Assembly (NCBI RefSeq): GCF_015689175.1
Contig: NZ_CP065047.1
Coordinates: forward strand, 2,666,001-2,730,000
DNA length: 64,000 nt
Origin: Mycobacterium kubicae
GTDB taxonomy: Bacteria > Actinomycetota > Actinomycetes > Mycobacteriales > Mycobacteriaceae
Direction of reading: 5' to 3'
The notes beneath the pieces were generated by a model. It worked only from the letters and a program-made list of their open reading frames with translations, ran no database searches and was not told the DNA's origin. A program made the translations under genes and the position numbers. This document shows, in pieces, positions 20,889 to 28,943 of the stretch; within the stretch, counting starts at the first letter, position 1; every line of letters starts with the position of its first letter.

Positions 20889-21842
20889 TCAGTAGCCAAT
20901 CGAGGCGAGAAACGCTCCGCGTGGTTGCTGATACAGCCCAAGGCTCATCAGATTCACCATGTAGCTGACCCGAAACCGTCGAGCCAAGCACCAGCGCATC
21001 AGATTGTTGTTGCTCAGGGGAACGATGAAGCCTTCGCCAGAACCGAATTGCTCGGCCGCGGCTATGAGCGCAACGATGTCGTCGTCGCTTTCACCGACGG
21101 AGTGGCCATAGAAGCCGACGCCTGTCGTATATCCGGTAATCCTATTCCCACGCTCGACGACGGATGCGGTGCCAGCGGTCAACGCATCAATGAGCTCCCC
21201 GGCTCGGTCGTGACCATGTACGCGGTAGCACAGGAGATTACACACAGTTAAGTCCTCGGCGGTTGCTGCGCGCACCGGATAGCCAGGCAGGTGCGTGCGC
21301 AGCGGTTGGCCCGACATCACGGCCAGCGACTCGCGCACCTGGAACCCGAACTTGGCGTACAGACTCATCGAACGATTGTGGTAGGCAGCTTGCACCAATC
21401 GCACTCCCGGTGCGTTGATCTGCGCGCTGCGCTGTAAGACCGCAGCCATCAACATGCGGCCGACCCGCCGATTCTGGGTGCGCGGGTCGACTGTGATTGG
21501 GCCGACGCTCGAAATCGTTGAGCGCTCATCCAGGAAGTTGGCACCGACAACCTCGGCTTCGACGTCGGCGACCACACCATAGAACTTGGGGTGCTGGATC
21601 AGACTCGAAACCAAGGTCGTCGCAACGTCGATGCTCGGGAAGTCAGCCGGAAAGCTGTGCTGCTGGGCGATCGTGGCGAATGCGTGATAGCAAACGCTCC
21701 CGCATGCCGTCGTGTCGCTTTCGGTGATGCGGCGGATGTTGGGCTCGAGGTGCGGGCTGCCTGCCCGCGATACGCTGCTGTCCGCCGCGGCCGGATCGTC
21801 CTGGCTCCACATTCCGGTGAACGCCCGATCGACTTGCACCAT
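20889..21842 (-). CDS. Two-domain GNAT acetyltransferase
   Basis: A 317-residue protein. After about 35 low-similarity residues a GNAT domain begins (IRRITESD...). The acetyl-CoA loop region TVDPRTQNRRVGRMLMAAVL has the Q/R-x-x-G-x-G/A-like pattern in the form Q-N-R-R-V-G-R, followed by LVQAAYHNRSMSLYAKFGF, the classic motif B Asn/Tyr segment. A second, weaker GNAT-like half occupies the C-terminus. The N-terminal start at ATG 21842 has no good ribosome binding site, so an internal start is possible. The substrate is unknown. The gene is upstream of fadD21 on the same strand but separated by 232 bp, so it may not belong to the PAT locus. Confidence 0.75.
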   Translation of the reverse strand: MVQVDRAFTGMWSQDDPAAADSSVSRAGSPHLEPNIRRITESDTTACGSVCYHAFATIAQQHSFPADFPSIDVATTLVSSLIQHPKFYGVVADVEAEVVGANFLDERSTISSVGPITVDPRTQNRRVGRMLMAAVLQRSAQINAPGVRLVQAAYHNRSMSLYAKFGFQVRESLAVMSGQPLRTHLPGYPVRAATAEDLTVCNLLCYRVHGHDRAGELIDALTAGTASVVERGNRITGYTTGVGFYGHSVGESDDDIVALIAAAEQFGSGEGFIVPLSNNNLMRWCLARRFRVSYMVNLMSLGLYQQPRGAFLASIGY

Positions 21843-21932
21843 GGGTAGTTAAACGACAATTGCGCCGGTTTTGTTCGACAACGATTTCGGTGCAACCTCT
21901 GTCAGCGGCGAGGTGCTGCCTCGAGTTGTCGA

Positions 21933-22226
21933 TCAAGGGTGGTCGGCGCGATAGAAGATCTCGAACTGAATGCCGTCGGGGTCTTTGAAGGTGAGAACCG
22001 CGCCGTAGTCGCGCTCGACGATCGGGGAGTGGCGCACGCCGAGTTGCTCGAATCTTGACAACCACGCGTCAAGCTCAGCGCGATCGTCAACTTTGAATCC
22101 CATGTGGTCGAATCCGGTTCGCCGCGGGTCGAACAGTTCGCCCCGGTTGTCGTCGTGCTGCTGAACTTCCAGGATGGTGCGCGATGCCGGATGGATGAGC
22201 AGGATGGCCTGCCACCCGGCTTGCAC
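21933..22226 (-). pseudogene. VOC/glyoxalase-like protein, N-terminus missing
   Basis: Ninety-seven codons carry the C-terminal two-thirds of a vicinal-oxygen-chelate protein: ILLIHPASRTILEVQQHD, GFDHMGFKVDDRAELDAW, a PIVERDYG turn and the final TFKDPDGIQFEIF strand with its metal-ligand Glu. Complete single-domain VOC proteins of this type begin about 40 residues earlier with a H-x-x-L-x-V-x-D segment. Upstream of GTG 22226 the frame stays open but reads low-similarity Arg/Pro/Gly sequence that belongs to the next gene's other strand. The first metal-binding strand is therefore absent. It abuts the truncated gene at 22241. Confidence 0.6.
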
Positions 22227-22240
22227 AGCTCCGACCAGCC

Positions 22241-22525
22241 TTGGCCGAGATCCGGGCCGACGCGCAAGCGCGACTTGCTGAAATCTTGTCTAGATCAGCC
22301 GATTATGCAGAAACCGGAGGCTCCTTCCCGGACCGGCTGCCCGTCATCGCCCTCACCGGCAAACTGCTGATGAGTCAATACGAGGCGGTGCTGCGATGGT
22401 GCCAATGGGCCGAAGATGCGGTGGACCAATGGGCCGGTGTGACCCCGGCGACCGGCGCTACGGTGCCGCCATTTGCCTTCACCACCGGATGGCCGAACCC
22501 GGACACTGGTGACCGTGCTGACTAG
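22241..22525 (+). pseudogene. C-terminal fragment resembling a PadR-family regulator
   Basis: Ninety-four codons that look like the helical C-terminal dimerisation domain of PadR/Vir-type regulators (RADAQARLAEI, then FPDRLPVIALTGKLLMSQYEAVLRW, then WAEDAVDQW), ending in a Pro/Thr-rich tail. No winged-helix DNA-binding domain precedes it. The frame runs back through the VOC fragment's region without a credible start; TTG 22241 is only the first possible codon. The 5' half appears to have been lost at the same junction that beheads the VOC gene. The family assignment is tentative. Its stop overlaps the convergent DUF5313 gene by 4 bp. Confidence 0.42.
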
Positions 22526-22938
22526 AAGGGACTGCTATTGGCCTGCCGGTTGGCCTCTTGCGGGCGCGGTCCGTATCTACGGACGTAGTCTTCGTGCATG
22601 CTGGCCTGGGTTCGACGCTTGATGGCGTCGACCAGATTTGGATCCAGGCCGTGCTGTGCCAGTCGGTGTCTACGCCAAACCTTGTTCAGGGCAAGGGAAA
22701 TCAGCAGCGCCCAAGTGAATAGGGGCGCCGTCATCTCCAGGTGGACGTATAGCGAAGCGGGTAGTAGCCAGAACGGAGCCAAGACCAGGAACGGCGGTAT
22801 TGCCCAGCGAATCATGTGCCGACGGATCGCTCCGGCGCCGGCGAGATCTTGGGCGACCCAGTTACGCATTGAGTTCGGCAAGGTACGCCCGTATGAGTAA
22901 GTAAGGTGTTGCCAGAAGTTGGGCTTGGCGGCGGCCAT
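22522..22938 (-). CDS. DUF5313 family membrane protein
   Basis: A 138-residue mycobacterial protein with the family opening KPNFWQHLTYSYGRTLPNSM and RNWVAQDLAGAGAIRRHMIR. Two hydrophobic segments follow (about residues 46-65 and 70-85), then a basic region and a charged C-terminal tail with YVRRYGPRP. It is probably a small inner-membrane protein. The function is unknown. The ATG at 22938 has GGAG (CAAGGAGCC in the transcript sense) just upstream. Confidence 0.75.
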   Translation of the reverse strand: MAAAKPNFWQHLTYSYGRTLPNSMRNWVAQDLAGAGAIRRHMIRWAIPPFLVLAPFWLLPASLYVHLEMTAPLFTWALLISLALNKVWRRHRLAQHGLDPNLVDAIKRRTQASMHEDYVRRYGPRPQEANRQANSSPF

Positions 22939-22967
22939 GACGGCTCCTTGTAGTCGGCGGCGACGGG

Positions 22968-23453
22968 TCAGGATTGCAGTGCGCCGGCGGCCAGAGCGGC
23001 CGCGTTGATGCGGGTGAGGACTTGGTGCAGATGCTCGAGTTCCGACACCTTCACGCCGAGACTCGCTATCACGGCGGGCGGTATTGCCAATGCCCGTTGC
23101 CTCAGGTCGGTTCCCGCCTTGGTGAGATTGACGTCGGTAAATCGCTCGTCGACGGCGCTACGGGTGCGGGTGATCAAGCCGAGCGCCTCCAGGCGCTTGA
23201 GCATCGGCGACAGCGTGGCCGAATCCAATTGCAGCGCCGTGGCAATTTGCTTCACCGACATCGGTGACGGGCCACTCGAAGATTGTTTCTGGTGATCCCA
23301 CAAGGCGAGCATCACCAGGTATTGCGGGTGCGTCAGACCAAGCGGCTCGAGCAGCGGTCGGTATACCCCGAGCACGGCACGGTTCGTAATGGCCAGAGCA
23401 AAGCAGACTTGCTGCTCCAATGCGAGCGGATCGACGTCGGCAGCGGTACGCAT
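22968..23453 (-). CDS. MarR/OhrR-type transcriptional regulator
   Basis: With the start at ATG 23453 ([20 protein letters not shown]) the protein has 161 residues, typical of MarR. The longer frame to 23558 adds sequence without similarity. The winged-helix core is visible as [30 protein letters not shown] followed by the wing [17 protein letters not shown]. The N-terminal Q-V-C-F segment matches the position of the reactive Cys in OhrR-like peroxide sensors, so redox sensing through this Cys (about residue 16) is plausible but unproven. It is divergent from the metallo-hydrolase at 23612 with a 158 bp shared promoter region, so it probably regulates that gene and itself. Confidence 0.82.
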   Translation of the reverse strand: MRTAADVDPLALEQQVCFALAITNRAVLGVYRPLLEPLGLTHPQYLVMLALWDHQKQSSSGPSPMSVKQIATALQLDSATLSPMLKRLEALGLITRTRSAVDERFTDVNLTKAGTDLRQRALAIPPAVIASLGVKVSELEHLHQVLTRINAAALAAGALQS

Positions 23454-23611
23454 ATTTTCATCGTGCCCTAACAAATAGCGCACAAACAATGTTCGCCGCG
23501 TCACAACCGATCGCGCAGCAGAGGATTCCCTGGCCCGCGACCGGGTACTGCACAGCATCGGGGCAATGAGGCAGCACGGCGTCCAAAGCCTGCCCTGGGA
23601 AGTGAGTGATC

Positions 23612-24364
23612 ATGGCAACGCTGCATCGAAACGCCGCGGATGGCATTCATCGCATCGAACACGCCCACGTCAACCTCTACTTGGTGGAGGGGGACCACGG
23701 CGAGTACACCGTGGTTGATGCGGGTTTGCCCGGCGTGTGGCCGCATCTGGAGGGCCTATTGGGCGAAGTGGGCGCGAAACCCGACCAGATCGCCGCGGTC
23801 GTTCTCACGCACGCGCACTTCGATCACGTCGGCGCCGCCTCGGCCATCCAGAAAGAGTGGCACTTGCCGGTGTGGACGCACACCGATGAGCGAGAACTCG
23901 CAACGCATCCGCTGCGATATCAGCATGAGCGTAATCGCTTCGCGGTGCCCCTGACCCATCCTCGGTCGCTTCCGATCATTGCTCGCATGACACTGGCGGG
24001 CGCGCTTGTCACCCGAGGTGTCCACGACGTCGAGGTGTTCGACCACAGCCGTTCCTTGGAGGTGCCGGGTCAACCCGTCCCGGTGTTCACCCCGGGGCAC
24101 ACCTTCGGCCATACCGCGCTGCACTTTCCCGACCGAGATGCGGTGATCACCGGTGACGCCCTGGTGACGTTGGACCCCTACACGGGGGGGACCGGCCCGC
24201 AGATCGTGTCCGGCGCTGCTACGGCCGATAGTGCACAGGCCCTGGAGTCACTGGCGGTGTTGCGCAACACCAACGCCAGGATTGTGTTACCAGGTCATGG
24301 CGAGGCATGGACTCGCGGCATCGCCGACGCGACCGATCTCGCCCGGGACCGCGGGCCGCACTGA
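23612..24364 (+). CDS. Metallo-beta-lactamase fold hydrolase
   Basis: A 250-residue protein from ATG 23612 (preceded by GGGAAGTGAG). The zinc-binding motif THAHFDHVG is at about residues 67-75, GHTFGHT supplies the next His, ITGDAL the bridging Asp and LPGHGE the last His. The HFDHV form of the HxHxDH motif is complete. These residues make it a dinuclear zinc MBL hydrolase. Substrates in this family range from thioesters and lactones to persulfides and cannot be chosen here. Being divergent from an OhrR-like regulator suggests an oxidant or organic-sulfur response. Confidence 0.82.
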   Translation: MATLHRNAADGIHRIEHAHVNLYLVEGDHGEYTVVDAGLPGVWPHLEGLLGEVGAKPDQIAAVVLTHAHFDHVGAASAIQKEWHLPVWTHTDERELATHPLRYQHERNRFAVPLTHPRSLPIIARMTLAGALVTRGVHDVEVFDHSRSLEVPGQPVPVFTPGHTFGHTALHFPDRDAVITGDALVTLDPYTGGTGPQIVSGAATADSAQALESLAVLRNTNARIVLPGHGEAWTRGIADATDLARDRGPH

Positions 24365-24583
24365 TACCCAAGCGGCGACCGCAAGCCGCTAGGGACATCG
24401 ATTCGAAGAGTCCGCTGCGCCAAGCGATTTCACCGGGTGTTCGATTGAAGTGCGGGCGGTGCGGTCGGGTGAGTTAGCCCGAATCGGCCACGTCCGCTCA
24501 TAGCTGCGAACGCCCCCGGCTGTGCGGCCGTACCAGTCGGACCCGCGCCCCGCATCCGCACGAACCTGTGAGTTCCCTGGATA

Positions 24584-24597
24584 TTACTCCCGAGTAA
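24584..24597. promoter_or_regulatory. Operator-like palindrome TTACT-N4-AGTAA, copy 1
   Basis: TTACTCCCGAGTAA has perfect 6-bp arms (TTACTC / GAGTAA) around CC. The same TTACT-N4-AGTAA pattern recurs exactly 21 bp downstream. Such 14-bp symmetric sites are typical of TetR- or MarR-class repressors. Confidence 0.6.
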
Positions 24598-24603
24598 CGA
24601 CAC

Positions 24604-24619
24604 CTTACTTGCAAGTAAG
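24604..24619. promoter_or_regulatory. Operator-like palindrome CTTACTTGCAAGTAAG, copy 2
   Basis: A perfect 16-bp palindrome containing TTACT-TGCA-AGTAA, 75-90 bp upstream of the PE start codon. Its 21-bp offset from copy 1 is two helical turns, so two dimers would sit on the same DNA face. Its position suits repression or activation of the PE gene. Confidence 0.65.
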
Positions 24620-24693
24620 AAATTCGCTATTAATCTCATGTCAATCAACGGGGTGACCGTTGGTCATCGGGCAAATTAATCAAGGAGATTGCT

Positions 24694-26355
24694 ATGGCGT
24701 TTGTCGTCGCGGCACCTGAATTACTGCAGGGTGCGGCCCAAGATCTGGCTGGTATTCAATCCTCGCTGGCCGAGGCCGCTGCGGCAGTGTCGGCACCCAC
24801 CACGGGCGTCGTGGCTGCGGCTCAGGACGAGGTATCGCAGGCGATCGCTACGCTATTCGGCAACCACGGCCGGCAATTCCAAGCCTTGAGCGCTCAGGCG
24901 CAAGCGTTCCATCAGCAGTTCGTCGGGTTGGTGAATGCAGGTGCCAACGCTTATGCCACCGCGGAGGCGGCCAACGTCGAGCAGACGCTCCTCAGCGGCT
25001 TGACCGCCCCCGCCCAGTCCCTTTTCGGAAGTCTCACCGTCGCCTCGAATCTCGGCGGCGAAATCCAAGTAAGCGTCAACGCGTTGTCATCGGCGATCAC
25101 CGGTGCTCCCGCGGCCCTATCGGGCGCTATTCAGACTGGGGGGCAATCACTTTCGCAGTCGATCGCCGGCTTCACCGCTAGCCTCGGGGCGCTGGAGTCC
25201 GGTGGCGCGCCGGGACTGATCACCGGCTTCAACAGTTTTGCGAATGCCGTGGTAGCGCCCTATCAAGCGCTGGCCACCAACACCATCAATAACTTGCAAG
25301 CCATCGGCAACACCATCGCCGCCCACCCATTCCCATTCTTGAATCAGTTGGCCAGCAACCAGGCCGGATATGCGCAGACGATCGCCTCGTCGATAGCCAC
25401 CGGCATCCAAAACCTCCCCGCCGAGGTGGCCAGCTTGCCGGCGACCATCCAGGCCGGGCTGCAGCAGTTGTTGGCGTTCAACCCAGCCCCGTACGTACAA
25501 AGCTTCATCAACAATCAAATCGGTTACGCACAGACGATAGGCACAAGTCTGGTCAGCGCAGCCCAGGACTTCGGTGCCGGCGTGCAGACCTTGCCGGCAG
25601 GCTTTCAGGCGGCCGCCCTCGATCTGCTGGCGGGCAACAACGTCGCCGCCTACGGCGACATCAATTCGGCTCTGGTGAACGCCTTCCTGCCCGGCTTCAA
25701 CGGGGTTCTCGTCGCACAAGTAGGGCAACTGGCTACGTTCGACATCGTGCCGATCGGCCCGTTGGGCGATCTAGCGCCGATCTTCGGTATCCCCGCACAG
25801 ATGGCGCAGAACCTCACCAACCTTCTGCCCGCCGGTTCGATCCCGGCACAGATCGCCCAGAACGCGACGAATGTCCTTTCGGCTGCTACCAACTTCGGAA
25901 CGACGCTCAGTATCAGCGACAAGGCCAACCTCACATTCGGCATACCTCTGCAACTCGTGTTGGACGGAATCGGCGGACCAGCCAACGCGTTGAGCGCCCT
26001 CAATTCCAGCTCGGTAGCGTTCCTCAGCGCTGTTCAGACCGGCAACGCGTCGGCGGCAGCCGCGGCATTGCTCGATGCTCCGGCTGTCATCGCCGACGGA
26101 TTCCTCAACGGCACGACCGTCATCGCGCTGCCGCCAGCCTCGGTCAGTCTCTTCCCGGGCGCCACCCTTCCATCCACGACATACATCCCACTCGGCGGCC
26201 TTCTCACGCCGCTCACCCTTCCGCAAGTGATCGTCGACGTGGACGGGACGATGTTGCCGCTCATCCTCTCGGGAAACACCCCGCTCGGTGGCCTGATCCC
26301 TGGTCTGTTGAGCTTCGGTTCGCAACTCGCGCAGGCTATTACGCCGATCGGTTAG
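24694..26355 (+). CDS. PE-family protein with long non-PGRS C-terminal region
   Basis: A 553-residue protein. The start at ATG 24694 follows AAGGAG and gives MAFVVAAPELLQGAAQDLAG, a classic PE domain (about residues 1-95, helical hairpin with FVVAAPE and the YxxxD/E-like secretion region ending ANAYATAEAANVEQ). The C-terminal 450 residues are Ala/Gly/Gln/Asn-rich without GGxGG repeats. They include degenerate repeats (NQAGYAQTI / NNQIGYAQTI; IPAQMAQNLTN / IPAQIAQNATN). PE proteins are ESX substrates exported to the mycobacterial surface. There is no PPE partner beside it. It is probably controlled by the palindromes upstream and ends at a strong terminator. Confidence 0.88.
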   Translation: MAFVVAAPELLQGAAQDLAGIQSSLAEAAAAVSAPTTGVVAAAQDEVSQAIATLFGNHGRQFQALSAQAQAFHQQFVGLVNAGANAYATAEAANVEQTLLSGLTAPAQSLFGSLTVASNLGGEIQVSVNALSSAITGAPAALSGAIQTGGQSLSQSIAGFTASLGALESGGAPGLITGFNSFANAVVAPYQALATNTINNLQAIGNTIAAHPFPFLNQLASNQAGYAQTIASSIATGIQNLPAEVASLPATIQAGLQQLLAFNPAPYVQSFINNQIGYAQTIGTSLVSAAQDFGAGVQTLPAGFQAAALDLLAGNNVAAYGDINSALVNAFLPGFNGVLVAQVGQLATFDIVPIGPLGDLAPIFGIPAQMAQNLTNLLPAGSIPAQIAQNATNVLSAATNFGTTLSISDKANLTFGIPLQLVLDGIGGPANALSALNSSSVAFLSAVQTGNASAAAAALLDAPAVIADGFLNGTTVIALPPASVSLFPGATLPSTTYIPLGGLLTPLTLPQVIVDVDGTMLPLILSGNTPLGGLIPGLLSFGSQLAQAITPIG

Positions 26356-26368
26356 AGCCTTGACGGGA

Positions 26369-26395
26369 GGGCGCCGGTGCAGGCCGGCGCCCTTT
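26369..26395 (+). terminator. Intrinsic terminator after the PE gene
   Basis: GGGCGCCGG - TGCAGG - CCGGCGCCC followed by TTT: a perfect 9-bp G+C stem with a 6-base loop, 13 bp past the PE stop codon. The T tract is short, as is usual in mycobacteria. Confidence 0.75.
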
Positions 26396-26431
26396 CCGAC
26401 TTATGCGCCGTGCCATCTAAGTATTGTGTAC

Positions 26432-26437
26432 TATACT
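26432..26437 (+). promoter_or_regulatory. -10 box for a probably leaderless transcript
   Basis: TATACT, a good mycobacterial SigA -10 hexamer, ends 4 bp before an ATG (26442) and 7 bp before a GTG (26445) of the 4Fe-4S gene. With normal spacing the transcript would begin at or next to the GTG, and no ribosome binding site is present, so leaderless translation is likely. The same bases form the right arm of AGTAT-N8-ATACT (26420-26437). Confidence 0.5.
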
Positions 26438-26441
26438 CAGC

Positions 26442-27472
26442 ATGGTGGACAAAATTCCCGCGCGACTGGCCCAGCACCCCACGGTTCGCAAGGTGCGATC
26501 ACGCTCGACGCCCCGTCCCGGCGTGCTGGACGCGGCCTGGCTGCGCGAGCTATGCCTAGCAGCCGGCGCTGACGATGTCGCGTTCGCCAGCGTCGACAAT
26601 CCCGACCTCGCTTCTGAGCGAGAGCACGTCGATGCAGCGCTGCCGGGAACGAAAAGCTTCATCTCGCTGGTCGTCCGGATGAACCGCGACAACGTCCGGT
26701 CCACGGCACGCAGTGTGGCCAACCAGGAGTTCCACCGCAGCGGGGAAGTCATGAACGAGGCGGCGCATCGCATCGTGCGCCGACTCCAAGATGCCGGCTA
26801 CCGCGCGCTCAATCCGTCGGCCACGTTCCCGATGGAAATGGACAACTTCCCCGGTCGCATCTGGGTGGTGGCCCACAAACCCGTCGCCGTCGCTGCGGGC
26901 TTGGGCGTAATGGGCATCCACCGCAACGTGATTCATCCCAAGTTCGGCAACTTCATCCTGCTTGGCACCATCTTGGTCGATGCTCCGGTCAGTAGTTACG
27001 GCCAGCCGCTGGATTACAGCCCGTGCCTGGAGTGCAAGCTGTGCGTCGCGGCGTGTCCCGTCGGCGCAATAGGAAAGAAGGGCGAATTCGACTTCGTCGC
27101 TTGCTCGGTGCACAACTACCGCGAATTCATGGGCGGATTCACCGACTGGGTGCAAACAATCGCCGACAGCAGCGATGCAACCGATTCCGTTCTCGGGTAA
27201 GCGATTCCGAAAACGCTTCCATGTGGCAGAGTTTGGCGTTCAAGCCCAACTACAAAGCCGCCTACTGCCTCGCGGTGTGTCCGGCGGGAGAAGATGTCAT
27301 CGCCCCGTACCTCGAGGACCGCAAGGGCTTCATGGACATGGTCTTGAAGCCGTTGCAGGACAAGAAGGAAACGCTTTACGTGCTGCCCAACTCGAACGCC
27401 AAGGAGCATGCCGAACGCCGCTACCCGAACAAGCGGGTGAAAGTCGTCGACAGCGGGGTCAGCGGCCGCTAG
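26442..27472 (+). pseudogene. 4Fe-4S ferredoxin-domain reductase-like protein, frameshifted
   Basis: A soluble iron-sulfur protein distantly like the QueG/reductive dehalogenase group. The first frame (to 27200) carries a helical N-terminal part, a central PMEMDNFPGRIWVVAHKPVA segment and the cluster motif CLECKLCVAACPVGAIG. Similarity then switches to another frame, which continues with SDSENASMWQSLAFKPNYKA, a second Cys motif YCLAVCPAGEDVI and a Lys-rich tail ending at 27472. The shift lies in about 27165-27195 and corresponds to one missing base. Without the second frame the second cluster's fourth ligands are lost. The start is ATG 26442 or GTG 26445 (leaderless). The last 14 bp overlap the convergent DUF4383 gene. 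A sequencing error is possible. Confidence 0.72.
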
Positions 27473-27902
27473 CCGATTGCCGTAGATCGCTCAACGAATT
27501 CTTCAACCCGCCATCGATGCGGATCTGGATGGCGGCAACCGACACCATCACCGCCGCAGTGACCAGGTGCACTACCGCGTCGGTGGTGTTGTTGGGGAAG
27601 GTGAAGACATAAGCGACCTGATGGGAGAAGAACGCCCAAATACCCGGCAGCGCACCGGCTATCGCGGCCAGCAATAGATACAGCACCGACCACGACTTGC
27701 GCATCGCGAACGCGAAACCCGGCCCGAACAACGCCAAACCGGCGACGGCATGCCAGCCGTTGTAATCCATGCCGAGCAGTTGGATGGTCGGGGCGCTGGG
27801 TCCGGTCGCGAAGCTTGGTTCGGCGATCAGGCCGATCACCGCCTGAACGACGTGAAAAGCGCTGATGACCAGCAGGCCGACTTGGGCGAAGCTCCACTTC
27901 AT
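27459..27902 (-). CDS. DUF4383 membrane protein
   Basis: A 147-residue protein with four predicted transmembrane helices and the family features LLVISAFHVVQAVIGLI, the GMDYNGWHAVAGLALFGPG loop and HLVTAAVMVSVA in the last helix. DUF4383 proteins are small actinobacterial membrane proteins of unknown function. The ATG at 27902 is preceded by GGAGGC in the transcript sense. Confidence 0.75.
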   Translation of the reverse strand: MKWSFAQVGLLVISAFHVVQAVIGLIAEPSFATGPSAPTIQLLGMDYNGWHAVAGLALFGPGFAFAMRKSWSVLYLLLAAIAGALPGIWAFFSHQVAYVFTFPNNTTDAVVHLVTAAVMVSVAAIQIRIDGGLKNSLSDLRQSASGR

Positions 27903-28006
27903 TGTGTGCCTCCGTCAAACGGAATGGGACTCGATCGAATACTACGCCCTGTAGTAGATGCCCGACAAGAGATCTTGCCCGATTGACGAAATCGGTTAGT
28001 GAGACG

Positions 28007-28681
28007 TCATTCTGGCGGCGGAGGGGTCATCGACGCGATGTAATACGTCTCGTGCCCCGTCGGATATCCGCCGCCGTCAGTCGCAATATGCACATGGTCG
28101 TAGTGGTTCAGCGTTTCTGACCCGTAGTCCGCGGTCCAGCTACCCGAGCCAACGCCAGGGTAGATCTTCTGCCGCCAGATCACGTGGGAGATACCCCATC
28201 GCTTCGCGTTCGCCAGGGCATAGCCGGCGATCTGAGTCCCGAGCTCGATACCTTCTGGCGACTCGTGGTTCGGGATCATCACGTCGATGGCCAAACCGTT
28301 GGGGTGCCACTTCAACGCATCTTGCCGGTACCCGAAGATGGTCTTGATCTGAGGGAAGAGCACGCTGATAGCCCGCGCCGCCCAGATCGTCTTGACTTGC
28401 AATCCCTGCTCCGATGCCACACCGGCGGGCAAGGAGAGCTGAAAATCCTGGGCGGCCATTGGCGCGTTCGCCGCAAGAATCTCCGCTTCGGCGGGACTGG
28501 CGGTGTGCGTTGCACCGGCCGGTGGGGAGGCGGTCGCCGTCGGGGCCTGGGCCTGGGCCTGGACCTCAACATGACGCGGCGGCGTTTGGGCTTGCGCATA
28601 GACCATGGCGGCAGAAACGACGAGTGAGGCCGCGACTGCCAACCAGCGGCCTCTGCCGTTGGCTAACACGGCTGTGCCCAC
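28007..28681 (-). CDS. Secreted protein with a peptidoglycan-peptidase-like (ARB-07466 type) C-terminal domain
   Basis: From GTG 28681 the protein has 224 residues. It has an N-terminal signal or anchor (WLAVAASLVVSAAMVYAQA), then a Gln/Ala/Pro-rich linker (about residues 30-75), then a globular domain with KTIFGYRQDALKWHPNGLAIDVMIP, GISHVIWRQKIYP and NHYDHVHIATDGGGYP. The spaced His/Asp residues (HPNGLAID; YDHVHI) resemble the zinc ligands of M15-like D-Ala-D-Ala peptidases and the ARB-07466-type domain found in mycobacterial exported proteins. A role in cell-wall peptidoglycan is therefore likely but inferred. The longer frame to 28795 has no signal-like extension. Confidence 0.65.
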   Translation of the reverse strand: MGTAVLANGRGRWLAVAASLVVSAAMVYAQAQTPPRHVEVQAQAQAPTATASPPAGATHTASPAEAEILAANAPMAAQDFQLSLPAGVASEQGLQVKTIWAARAISVLFPQIKTIFGYRQDALKWHPNGLAIDVMIPNHESPEGIELGTQIAGYALANAKRWGISHVIWRQKIYPGVGSGSWTADYGSETLNHYDHVHIATDGGGYPTGHETYYIASMTPPPPE

Positions 28682-28943
28682 GAAAGAGCACTCTAGTGTC
28701 GTAAGCGACGCATGTGACAGATTTTGACAGCAACGGGAAAGATTCTCAGCTTCATGTTCTGGCCGGGCTGTCGGAGAACTCAGGACACCGCCCACCGTCG
28801 GCCGGTCTCTTGCGGCTGACCGCCATCTGCAAGCTCGGCTAGCGTCGTGCGGGCTGCCTCCTCGCCGGCGTGAGACACGGAATTGTTATAGATCTGGCCG
28901 CCGTGGGGTACGTCGTTCTCTGTCCCTTCAGATTGGAGCCAGC

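Larger units (their letters stand above)
24365..24693. promoter_or_regulatory. Upstream region of the PE gene with paired operator-like palindromes
   Basis: A 329 bp stretch without a gene. Its right half becomes A+T-rich (24582-24690), which stands out from the surroundings. It contains two related palindromes (24584-24597 and 24605-24618, listed separately) and ends with AAGGAGAT as ribosome binding site 6-7 bp before the PE ATG. Confidence 0.6.

Noticed and set aside
28540..28575. GGCCTG repeat as a tandem repeat or CRISPR-like element
   Set aside because: It is the coding sequence for a short Gln/Ala linker in the exported protein, without spacers or further copies.
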